Positions 53,969 through 64,000 of a DNA stretch of 64,000 bases are shown piece after piece. Source of the DNA: Ophthalmolycus amberensis (Eukaryota; Chordata; Actinopteri; Perciformes; Zoarcidae); the NCBI GenBank assembly GCA_024529925.1, contig JAFEUB010001431.1, positions 126,501 through 190,500 of the forward strand, written 5' to 3'. Each line of letters opens with the position of its first letter. Position 1 is the stretch's first letter. The notes beneath the pieces are model-generated. The model saw nothing but the letters and a program-made list of their open reading frames with translations, was not told the DNA's origin and made no database searches. Both the position numbers and the translations under genes were made by a program.

Positions 53969-54227
53969 GATCTTCAGACTCTCTGCCCTCCTGTCCTGCT
54001 GAAGTGCCTTTGAGCCAGACGCTGAACCCGTTCCAGGTATGACATCATCACTAACACTCACAGCTGAGAGTCAACAAGGTGTCACAGTGGTTTAGTTCCT
54101 CATCATCGTCTTCCTCATCCTGTCACATACGTTCACTCTAAATGAGCCATAAAACCAATGAGAGTCACTTTTCTTCTTCTTTGGTGCTTTATTCCTGCAG
54201 TCGAGTTCTCTTTGTAGGAGCTCATAG
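53969..54227 (+). other. Candidate pair of exon-like segments
   Basis: CTCCTTCAG precedes 53969-54036, which ends at a GTATGAC donor. It reads SSDSLPSCPAEVPLSQTLNP in phase 1-0. A second acceptor (ATTCCTGCAG) at 54200 is followed by nine codons ending TAG at 54225. The pair could be the last exons of a gene or an alternative end of col6a4. No domain is recognised and chance is a real possibility. Confidence 0.25.
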
Positions 54228-54780
54228 TTGATTCGTGAGTTTGTGGGCGTTAGTTTGCTTCAAGAGATAATTACTAAATCAGCTTCCTGCCTCAAAGATC
54301 TGCTGAGGAACTCCCTAATGAGGAACTCCCTAATGAGGAACTTCCTGCAGATATTGTCAGGATATAAGTTTCTCTTTAGCCGCCTATTTTACATCTTTAC
54401 TCTTAATTGTCTTCAACGTTCCCTTTTCTAGCATTCTTCATTTCACAAACAAACAAAGCATGAAACAAAGTAGAAACAGAATGAATCAGTTCCAACCTTT
54501 AAGATGACAGCAGGTTCAGCCTGACTGAGTCCAGACTAAACAAAGTGGATTCCTTCTTCTCAGCCCGATAAGTGAGAGCCTGCAGCTCAACTGTCAGTGT
54601 TGCTTTTCTGTTTGGAGGCTTTAAGTAAACTCATTTCTCATGTAACTGTTTGTTTTTTATGAATACACTTCATGAAAACAATCATAAATGCTGCTAAAAT
54701 GCTAATTATGTCTACTACAACTACCACTTCTCCCCGTCAATAAAAAGTTCTTTGCAAATATTTCTCCACTGGTTTTGTGT
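54228..54780. other. Unassigned intergenic sequence
   Basis: Short duplicated piece GAGGAACTCCCTAAT at about 54305-54330. No gene recognised. Confidence 0.5.
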
Positions 54781-55084
54781 CCTCGCAGCAGTCTTAATCT
54801 GTCGAGGACGCGCCCTTGGCGGACGGGTGTCGCAGCGTCATTTGATGATTGGGTAACCGACTGCTAGGTTGTCAGGAGTTTAAGGGATGGACTGCTGGGC
54901 CATCCGCGGCCCCACGTGATGGCTGTGGCTACTATTGGTCCGATTTCGTAGCATGAGGGGAAACGACTTGGCATCTGCTTGCAAGATCCGAGGCTGGTCT
55001 ACGGCAAACGTCGTCCGTCGTGGAAGACCCCCCAAAAGACGGCAGAGGGAGCGGCATCGTTGTTGGCCAATTGTGTGGGTCCAT

Positions 55085-55292
55085 AGCTGGAAGCTTTCTT
55101 CTTCCTTTCTTTCTCTCTTTCTTCTTCCTTTCTTTCTCTCTTTCTCTCCTTCTTTCTCTTTCTTCTCTACTTTGCTGTCTTTTATCTTCTTCCTCTCTCT
55201 TTCTTTCTCTCTCTCTTCTTTTCTTTCTCTTCCTTTCTCTCTCTTCTCTTTCTTCTCTTCCTTCTTTCCTCTCTTCTTTTTCTCTCTCTCTC
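55085..55292 (+). repeat. CT-rich low-complexity tract
   Basis: About 200 bp of TTTCTTTCTCTC-type pyrimidine sequence. Large open frames of Ser/Leu/Phe arise from it. Confidence 0.9.
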
Positions 55293-55319
55293 TGCGATTC
55301 GTTGTTGCTTGCTGCGGTT

Positions 55320-55465
55320 CGTTGTTGCTTGCTGCGTTCAGTGGTTGCGTTGTTGCGTTCAGTGGTTGCGTTGTTGCGTTCAGTGGTTGCGTTGTTGCGT
55401 TCAGTGGTTGCGTTGTTGCGTTCAGTGTTGCGTTGTTGCGTTCAGTGGTTGCGTTGTTGCGCTTA
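55320..55465 (+). repeat. 21-bp tandem repeat
   Basis: Six to seven copies of a 21-bp unit containing TGCGTTCAGTGGTTGCGTTG. It sits at the outer side of the left inverted-repeat arm. Confidence 0.88.
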
Positions 55466-57208
55466 GAGAGGGGGACAGCTTAGAGAGGGGGACAGAGGCA
55501 AGAAGACCTGGCAACCCGGTGCCCGGAAGCTGCGTAGTGGGAAGAGCACGCGTAGTTGGAAAAGCGGGATAGGGGAGGGGGACAGAGGAGAGGGAACCTG
55601 GCAACCCGGTGCCAGGAATCTGCATGGTGGAAAGAGCATGCGTAGTAGGAAAAGCAGGATAGGGGAGGGGGACAGAGGAGAGGGAACCTGACAACCCAGG
55701 TGCCAGGAATCTGCATAGAAAAAGCAGGATAGGGGAGGGGGACGGAGGAAAGAAGACCTGGCAACCCGGTGCCTAGGTACGGCAGAAGAAAGGTGGTGTA
55801 AGAACAGTAAAGGGACAGCTTAGAGGGGGGGACAGCTTAGAAAGGGGGACAGAGGCATGAAGACCTGGCAACCCGGTGCCAGGAATCTGCAAAGAGGGAA
55901 GAGTATGCGTAGTAGGAAAAGCAGGATAGGGGAGGGGGACGGAGGAGAGGGAACCTGGCAACCCGGTGCCAGGAATCTGCATAGTGGGAAGAGCATGCGT
56001 AGTAGGAAAAGCAGGATAGGGGAGGGGAACAGAGGAGAGGGAACCTGGCAACCCGGTGCCAGGAATCTGCATAGGAAAAGCAGGATAGGGGAGGGGGACG
56101 GAGGAAAGAAGACCTGGCAACCCGGTGCCTAGGTACGGCAGAAGAAAGGTGGTGTAAGAGAACAGTAAAGGGACAGCTTAGAGGGGGGGACGGTTTAGAA
56201 AGGGGGACAGCTTAGAAAGGGGGACAGAAAGAAGACCTGGCAACCCGGGACTTGGGGGCCGGAGTTTCGGGGGGCGTGGTTGCGTCGCGGACGTTGGCGT
56301 TACCCAGGTGTGTTGTGGATGTAGGTACGTTTGTGTTTTTTTTTTTTTTCTCTGACGTGACTTTGGGAAAGTTTGTGAGGAGTTGGCACAGTTTGCTTTG
56401 TTGCGTCGACTCTTCTCTTCCCTTTCTTCTCTCTTTTTCTTCCTGGTGGTGGAGGGGGATGAGAGGTGAGGCGCTGCGACCTGGCAACCAGGAACTTGTG
56501 GGTTGGGGGGCGGAGCCTCGGGGTGCGTGGTGGCGTCACGGTCGTTGGCATCGCGCCGGAGTGTTTGCATGTAGGTACGTTGTGTTTGTTTGTTTTTTCC
56601 TAACGTGACTTTGGGAAAGTTGTGAGGAGTTGGCACGGTTTGCTTGTTGCGTCGATGCTCTTAGCAGGCGGACTGTGGTCGAGTTGGAGATCAGCTGGCG
56701 CGTCTTCGATCAGCTGGTGAGTCTTCGATGGGGGACCAGGCTGGAGCGCGGAGGGGGGGCGGCGTCTTTGGGCGCTGCGTGCCGGGCAGCCAGAGTCGTC
56801 GGAGGCTCGTTCCCGAGCTGGGTCTGGAGCGAGCGAAGAAGGAGAGAGCTGGATTTACGTTTCCGTTGTCTACGTCAGGAGGTAGCGGGTCTCCCTCTGC
56901 CACCGAGATGTGAGTTAAAGGAGGACGGCCGTGAGTCCGACTCTTCGTATTGTCAGATCCTGGCGGGTGGATGCAGCTGGTCGGCGAGGTGGAGATCGCG
57001 GGTTTGGCTGCCCGGACCCTCTCGATGGCGGTTGGCGGCGTCCTCTGCGTGGTGTTCCGGTTGCCGTGGTGTTCCGGTTGCGAGTACAGAAAACGCGAGT
57101 GTGCCGAGGCTTAGAGTGGGTAGGTATTTATAGGAGTGTGGCCGGAAGTGGGCGAGTGGCTGAGGTGTGGTCCTGCTCCTGAAATTCAGCTAAGTTTTAT
57201 CTCCAATT
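55466..57208 (+). repeat. Left arm of a long inverted repeat, with internal tandem units
   Basis: It contains repeated monomers marked by CCTGGCAACCCGGTGCC (55510-56250), then a duplicated segment (about 56275-56420 and 56517-56670, TGTAGGTACGTT, GTGACTTTGGGAAAGTT and GAGGAGTTGGCAC), then a unique GC-rich part ending GAAATTCAGCTAAGTTTTAT at about 57180-57200. The reverse complement of the whole type lies at 62694-64000. Open frames on both strands lack recognisable domains. It is probably a copy of an unclassified mobile element. Confidence 0.8.
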
Positions 57209-59980
57209 ATTTCATTCGTCAAATGTCCATGTGACGTCTGAACGGTGCAAAGCAAAGATATTCAGCTGACTGTGATGTTCAGTAAGGAGCTGGGACCAGA
57301 GATGTTTGCTGTTTGTGCTTCATTAATAATGAATCAATGCTCAACTAATACATTGATCAGCTGATCCTTTCTGCGCTTGTTACGTCCCACCCTTTGACCC
57401 TTTGACCCTTTGGTCCACCACAGAAGACTCCTTTAAAACCAGCAGACCCCTCCAGCTAGCTAGCTAACCCTATAGCATCAACCAGCAGCTGAACAGGAAG
57501 TCAGTGGTTGAGTTGTCTCAAAGCCCGCCTCTGGCTTCATTTGATTGGCTGCCTGTTGAAAGTAGACTTTAGACTTTAATGTACGTCTAAAGAAAAGCAG
57601 GAGATAAGAAGCTACTGTTGGAGATGAGAAGCTGAGGCGTGTCCCGGTGGACCAGCGGTCATGGTTCGTTCCTGGTTCCTGGTTCGATGCCACACAAGTT
57701 AATGTTGCTGAATCATCATCTTTGGTGAAGCTTCAGCTGCTTGAGATTAAAACAGCTTCTCTGGACTCAGGTCCACTCCCACATTCCTGGATATCGTCTC
57801 TGTTCACAGATGAATTATTCATACTGTTGAACCCGTCTCTATTTTCTAGTCCGGATCAGGTTCTTGGACTCGTCAGCGGCGGCTGAATGTTTGTCTGATG
57901 GAACGTTCTGTTCACATTCCTCACTGAGCTGTCGTGGCTGTTTTCCATCAGCGCCGGTCCAAACATGGTCTCCATACGTTGAAAAAATGAATTCCTCCGT
58001 TTAGATTATCCAGAGCACAAACATCTGCCTTTCAAACAGAGCAATCAGCTCCCCGGCAGCGGGGGGCCACGTCCAGGGGCCCGCGGAGCCGAGGTGTCCT
58101 TGGACCTTCCAGCTTCACCTTCTCCAAACATTAAGGCCGACATGTTTGTGTTCTCCACAAGCGATGAGATGGAGAGGTTCTGCTCTCTGACGGACCTCCG
58201 TGGTGCTGCTCTCGGATCGGTTTCATTCTTCAGAGAATCATCTCATCTGTTATCAGAGGAATACAACGTGCAGCATGTTTATATTTCATGTTCATCTAGA
58301 AGCTGCTTTTCTTTCTTTGTTATCGATTCATCTGCTGATCGTTTTCTCAACGGTTCTTAAAACTGACCGACAGTTGAAGCTAAGTTTATCATCACATGAA
58401 CTATTGAACTTTATGTCTTTTGTGTTTGAAAAAGATATTTACAGAAATTGAAGCTTCTTACTGACAACATGTTTAAAGTTCTCTCTTTAAACATTGTTCC
58501 TCTACATTACGTTCAACGATCAAATATTACAGCAAACATGTGACCGGTAGAGATGAGCATGTGTACGGAGGCGTTTCTAAAATATCATTGATTTCACCTG
58601 ATCTCCTTCTCATTCACAACTCGTTAGATAGCGACTCTCTGTCTGAACCCTCAAACATAATTCAGACAAACAGGACTTTGAACCAGGAGACCAACGTTCT
58701 AGTTATCGTGAAGTTACGTGTTCTCGTACTGATGTTACGTTGTTTATGTTTTACTTCGTTTACAGACTTATTCTGAGTCCAACCAAGATGCTTCTCCTAA
58801 ACTCAACGTGATGACTGCGACCACAGTGGAGGTTCATGGTTAGAAACTAAGCGGTCTGACAAAGTGTCACATGAGAAACTATCTCAGTCCCACAAAACCT
58901 CCAGTCCTGGTCTTGTGTTTATTCATCATAGAACTGATCATCTACAAATTCAAACCAACGTATTGTTGTTCAGGTTCCCGTCCCTCCAACCCAAGCAACC
59001 TGAAACTAGAACAGATGTTCACCATGTAGTGGAACTCTGTGTTGTTGTTGTTATTGTCAGGTGAGACAACATAAAGACATCCACACTGTGGAATTCATGT
59101 CATGTCATGTGGTGAATGAGCTGAGGAGCATGAGAGCAGGCAGCGGTGCTGAGAGGTTCAGACGTGTGGAAGATCAGGTTCAGGGTCAGTCCTCGTTGGA
59201 CCTGCAGAGAGTTACTTCTTCTTCTTCTAACAAGCTTTTCTCGTAAAAGAAGGTTCGTGTGAATTTTGAACTGCTCGATAGTTGTGATCTTTTACAACTG
59301 GATCTGAGAGCTGGACTTTACGTTTGCGCTGTTACAGAAACCTCTTTGTGGTCAAGCTTTTAGAAACGTGCTGCTAATGACGATAATAATGAGTAAAAAC
59401 TGGAGCTGCTAAACCCTTAAAGGATCAAACCGTCCCCCAGAAGCTCAGCTGAGACGCTCCTCATTCAGCTCATTGCTGTCCCTCAGTAAATATTATTTTC
59501 ATCGCTGATTCATCTGATTATTATCTTGATTAACTGATAAAGTAAAGTAAGTTGTGGGGAACAAAACACCAGGAGCTAACGGTTAGCTCGCTAGCAGTCT
59601 CCACTCGGCCGTTGTGTAGTCACTGTCACCGAGATCCTGGCCTTTAAGTCTGTGATGACTGCATGAGTCAATGTGGATGTGGAGACTGTGTGTGTTCGCC
59701 TGCCGGATCACCTGTAATACAGTCAGCAGTGCAGATCCTGATCCTGATCCTGATCCTGATACTGGCCTCCAGAGAGCTGTGACTGAGTCAGTCCTGTCCG
59801 CCTGGTTTCGGCTCTAGTCGGTTCCTCTCAATCAGCCTGCTGGAGCAGCGCTCTGCTCTGATTACCTTCACATGCTTCACATTAGACTCGGCCTTCTGGC
59901 AGCTAATCAAACAGGCATGAAACATGTTTGTGGGGGCAGGGTGTGGCCGTGCAGACATGTTGATACATGCACACACACGT

Positions 59981-60017
<37 letters not shown>

Positions 60018-60465
60018 CATGCATCACTGATGGAGGCATGCTCTGACTTAACAACCTCACATAAAACAAGGCGTACACATTCAGCAGAGCTGGTTATTGT
60101 CACTTTTACTGCGTTCACACTGGAGGAGAGAGAGCAGCTTCATTTCACACTTTATCCGAAGCACCTTGGTAAATAATCACAGCTCAGATTCACCTGGAGT
60201 TCTGTTGGTAGTAAACCAGCAGGCACCTGAAACTGGAAACATCCAACTCCAACTCTCCTTTCATTTCCTTTGAGAACGGCCAGAGGGGGATTCCATTAGA
60301 GTGATGGTACACCATGTGTAACATAATAATATACAGTTTGGTGGTAATGCAGTTGTTTGTTGGCAGGAGAGAGAGGAAAGGAGTATACGAGTTTCAGGAA
60401 AGTAGAAAAAGAAAAAGATAGATTCAAGAGAAACATTCAAGAGTGGAAATGTTGTGTCACAGTTC
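57209..60465. other. Spacer between inverted arms, no gene recognised
   Basis: 3.2 kb of ordinary-looking sequence. It contains a (CA)n run at about 59983-60014 and a short GATCCT repeat at about 59740-59760. None of the open frames (all under 100 codons) has a domain or exon context that I recognise. Confidence 0.5.
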
Positions 60466-62007
60466 AGTTCTAAACGACAACGTTACGAACGACCACGTTA
60501 CGAACGACAACGCTACGAACGACAACGTTACGAACGACAACGTTACGAACGACAACGCTACGAACGACCACGTTACGAACGACAACGCTACGAACGACAA
60601 CGTTACGAACGACAACGTTACGAACGACCACGTTACGAACGACCACGTTGTGAACGACCACGCTCTCAACGACCACGTTATGAATGACAACGTTATGAAC
60701 GACAACGTTATGAACGACAACGTTACGAACGACCACGTTATGAACGACCACGCTCTCAACGACCACGTTATGAACGACCACGCTCTCAACGACCACGTTA
60801 TGAACGACCACGCTCTCAACGACCACGTTATGAACGACCACGCTCTCAACGACCACGTTATGAACGACCACGCTCTCAACGACCACGTTACGAACGACCA
60901 TGTTATGAACGACCACGTTATGAATGACAACGTTATGAACGACCACGTTATGAATGACAACGTTATGAACGACAACGTTACGAACGACCACGTTACGAAC
61001 GACCACGTTATGAATGACAACGTTATGAACGACCACGTTATGAATGACAACGTTATGAACGACAACGTTACGAACGACCACGTTACGAACGACCACGTTA
61101 TGAATGACAACGTTACGAACGATAACGCTCTCAACGACCACGTTATGAACGACAACGTTACAAACGACCACGTCATGAACGACAACGCTCTAAACGACCA
61201 CGTTACGAACGACCACGTTACGAACGACCACCCTCTCAACGACCACGTTATGAATGACAACGTTATGAACGACCACGTTATGAATGACAACGTTACGAAC
61301 GACCACGTTACGAACGACAACGCTCTCAACGACCACGTTATGAACGACAACGTTACGAACGACCACGTTACGAACGACAACGCTCTCAACGACCACGTTA
61401 CGAACGACCACGTTACGAACGACCACGTTACGAACGACCACGCTCTCAACGACCACGTTATGAACGACAACGCTCTCAACGACCACGTTATGAACGACCA
61501 CGCTCTCAACGACCACGTTATGAATGACCACGCTCTCAACGACCACGTTACGAACGACCATGTTATGAACGACCACGTTATGAACGACAACGTTACGAAC
61601 GACCACGCTCTCAACGACCATGTTACGAACGACCACGCTCTCAACGACCACGTTATGAATGACAACGTTATGAACGACCACGTTATGAATGACAACGTTA
61701 TGAACGACAACGTTATGAACGACAACGTTACGAACGACCACGTTACGAACGACCACGTTACGAACGACAACGCTCTCAACGACCACGTTACGAACGACAA
61801 GGCTCTAAACGACCACGTTACCAACGACAATGCTCTCAACGACCATGTTATGAACGACGTTACAAACAACAACGTTATGAACGACCACGTTATGAACGAC
61901 CACGTTATGAACGACAATGTTACGAATGACAACACTCTAAACGACCACGTTACAAACGACAACGCTCTCAACGACCACGTTACCAACGACAATGCTCTAA
62001 ACCAGTG
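60466..62007. repeat. 15-bp CpG-rich minisatellite, open on both strands
   Basis: About 100 copies of a 15-bp unit AACGACCACGTTATG with variants AACGACAACGTTACG and AACGACCACGCTCTC. As 15 is divisible by three and the unit lacks stops in several frames, there is a 521-codon frame on the plus strand (NDHVM/NDNVT pentads), a 526-codon frame on the minus strand, and further long ones. ACGT and AACGTT palindromes recur in almost every unit. No promoter, signal or splice context supports a gene. Confidence 0.95.
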
Positions 62008-62110
62008 ATTCTCAACTGGTGGGAATCCACGACCCAAAAGTGGGTCGCCGACCTGTTTTCAGTGGGTCGCGGGCATTTGCCTGACAAACAAAAAAAATAA
62101 AAAAAATAAA
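62002..62110 (+). mobile_element. hAT-like 5' end fragment
   Basis: CCAGTGATTCTCAACTGGTG at 62002, followed by CCACGACCCAAAAGTGGGTC and the TCAGTGGGTCGCGG part, matches the end of a widespread hAT family of vertebrates (from memory). No matching right end was found before 62690, so it is truncated. Its first bases fuse with the last repeat unit of the 15-bp array. Confidence 0.55.
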
Positions 62111-62693
62111 AAGTGATTTTATTTTGAAGGGCATTTTTTATGCAGCGGAATTATTCCAGCATTTACGGCACTTGTTCAGCGGTGCAGGAAAAACACGACC
62201 AATGCATTGTGAATCACATCACGTGATGAAGCTCAGCCAATCAAATATGAGTATTCTGACAAGTTTCCTGACTCAGTGAGATGTTCACACACCGTGACAC
62301 ACGGGGAGAGACGAGGATACAGAGAGCAGAGCAGGACTGTTTATTGAGGTGTGAGTCATGAAAGTCAAATCATAGGACGATCTCCAAAAGAGAGAAATGG
62401 CCAGAGAGACCAGAGTCATTAGACTTTTTTTTAGAAGATGAGAAAAATATAATATTGTGGCTTTTTCACTTCACCCTGAATGAACTAAATTTAAAGCTGC
62501 AGGGCAATTCAGTGAACATTATTTTGCTATTTTACTTGAAATGAGAAGAACATTTATTTATGTATTTCTATGTATTATTTATAATCCATCCAGTTACATT
62601 TGAAAAATGATTTGTACTTTCTTTATTTGATTTGACAGTTGTTTACAACACAGAGACGTTACTACTACTAGACTTCTTGAATATAGATATACC
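62111..62693. other. Unassigned AT-rich sequence
   Basis: It may be the inner part of the truncated hAT element. No coding motif recognised. Confidence 0.45.
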
Positions 62694-64000
62694 CAAATTA
62701 TTTGGAGATAAAACTTAGCTGAATTTCAGGAGCAGGACCACGCTTCAGCCACTCGCCCACTTCCGGCCACACTCCTATAACTACCTACCCACTCTAAGCC
62801 TCGGCACACTCGCGTTTTCTGCACTCGCAACCAGAACTCCACGCAGAAGACGCCGCCAACCGCAGCGAGAGGGTCCGGGCAGCCAAACCCGCGATCTCCA
62901 CCTCGCCGACCAGCTGCATCCACCCGCCAGCATCTGACAATACGAAGAGTCGGACTCACGGCCGTCCTCCTTTAACTCACATCTCGGTGGCAGAGGGAGA
63001 CCCGCTACCTCCAGACGTAGACAACGGAAACGTAAATCCAGCTCTCTTCTTCGCTCGCTCCAGACCCAGCTCGGGAACGATCCTCCGACGACTCTGGCTA
63101 CCCGGCACGCAGCGCCTAAGACGCCGCCACCCCTCCACGCTCCAGCCAGGTCCCCCATCGAAGACGCACCAGCTGATATCTCCAACTGGACCACAGTCCG
63201 TCTGCTAAGAGCATCGAAGCAACAAAGCAAACCGTGCCAACTCCTCACAACTTTCCCAAAGTCACGTTAGGAAAAAAAGAAAAAAAAAAAAAAACACAAC
63301 GTACCTACATCCAAACACACTGGCGTAACGCCAACGACCGTGACGCCACCACGCACCCCGAAGGTTCGCCCCCCAACCCACAAAGTTCCGGGTTGCCAGG
63401 TCGCAGCGCCTCACCTCTCATCCCCCTCCACCACCTCAGGCAAACTCAACTCTCCAAAGCAGCAAGAGACGCCGACTCTATCTTCCTCCCTTCCATTTCC
63501 ACAGCATTCCATCCCACCTTTTGGCCGGATTCACCTGTCTGTCCCTTCACCATTCCCTTACACCACCCTTCTTCTGCCTATACCCAGGCACCGAGTTGCC
63601 AGGTCTTCTTTCCTCTGTCCCCCTTTCTAAGCTGTCCCCCCCCCCTCTAAGCTGTCGGCACCGGGTTGCCAGGTCTTCCTTCCTCCGTCCCCCTTTCTAA
63701 GCTGTCCCCCCCTCTAAGCTGTCCCTTCACTGTTCTCTTACACCACCTTTATTCTGCCCGTACCTAGGCACCGGGTTGCCAGGTCTTCCTTCCTCCGTCC
63801 CCCTTTCTAAGCTGTCCCCCCCTCTAAGCTGTCCCTTCACTGTTCTCTTACACCACCTTTCTTCTGCCCGTACCTAGGCACCGGGTTGCCAGGTCTTCCT
63901 TCCTCCGTCCCCCTTTCTAAACTGTCCCTTCAATGTTCTCTTACACCACCTTTCTTCTGCCGTACCCAGGCACCGGGTTGCCAGGTTCCCTCTCCCCCGT
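62694..64000 (-). repeat. Right arm of a long inverted repeat (runs off the window)
   Basis: The minus-strand reading matches the left arm at 55466-57208. It starts at ATAAAACTTAGCTGAATTTC (about 62707), passes through the unique GC-rich part and the GTGACTTTGGGAAAGTT segment in complement (about 63250), and enters CCTGGCAACCCGGTGCC monomers (63590-63990). It has only one copy of the segment that is duplicated in the left arm. Differences are scattered, so the arms are related but not identical. Confidence 0.8.

Noticed and set aside
54935..55572. Frames of 87-182 codons over CT-rich and 21-bp repeats
   Set aside because: Low-complexity translation (Ser/Phe/Leu and CVQWLRC-type repeats); no gene signals.
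55422..57182. Possible proteins in the inverted-repeat arm (Pro/Ser- or Trp/Arg-rich frames)
   Set aside because: The frames are not shared cleanly between the two arms and show no known domain; treated as non-coding mobile sequence.
60443..62037. Two frames above 500 codons on opposite strands as possible proteins
   Set aside because: Both come from the stop-free 15-bp unit; there is no signal, promoter or exon evidence, so it is recorded as a repeat.

Overview
The window looks like teleost fish nuclear DNA. It holds one long vertebrate-type split gene with short GT-AG introns. Around and inside it are fish-typical transposons: L2-like, Tx1/L1-like and Rex/L2-group LINEs, a PIF/Harbinger element, and hAT and Tc1-type MITEs. 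Minisatellites and microsatellites are very dense. No prokaryotic feature, CRISPR array, tRNA or rRNA gene was seen.

Positions 1-5900 are repeats: a 467-bp tandem dispersed repeat, about 1.7 kb of a 10-bp pyrimidine-rich array interrupted by LINE 3' tails, AT repeats, a 64-bp tandem repeat and a minus-strand LINE end. Positions 5927-35583 (+) hold a collagen VI long-chain gene, best read as alpha-4(VI)-like (col6a4). I could join 38 coding exons with consistent phases to a predicted protein of about 2,495 residues. The order is signal peptide, seven single-exon von Willebrand A (vWA) modules, an eighth vWA split over three exons, a Cys-rich knot, a triple helix of about 336-339 residues (19 small exons, one RGD, one Cys), a Cys-rich junction with a 12-nt microexon, two C-terminal vWA modules, a short acidic linker and a terminal Kunitz domain. 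An ATTAAA poly(A) signal follows. One collagen exon (28004-28067) is one base too long or uses a different acceptor. Introns carry a Tx1/L1-like LINE, an L2-like LINE, a hAT MITE with target duplication, a telomere-like 26-bp minisatellite and a 23-bp minisatellite.

Positions 35.8-64 kb contain no second gene that I can support. They hold a minus-strand LINE (37.7-40.9 kb), a 14-bp array with 70-bp higher-order structure, and a complete 3.27-kb Harbinger element that landed inside a 24-bp minisatellite (transposase broken, MADF-BESS partner gene intact). Further right are a Tc1-type MITE, an L1-like 3' end, a second and larger block of the same 23-bp minisatellite found in the collagen gene, an 11-bp array, and a 1.5-kb 15-bp array that is open on both strands. 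A long inverted repeat (left arm about 55.5-57.2 kb, right arm 62.7 kb to the window end) closes the window. A small pair of exon-like segments at 53969-54036 and 54201-54227 is phase-compatible with an alternative 3' end of the collagen gene, but this is weak.

Functionally, collagen VI long chains assemble with alpha-1 and alpha-2 chains into extracellular beaded microfilaments. The vWA modules bind other matrix proteins, and the C-terminal modules guide assembly and may be processed away.
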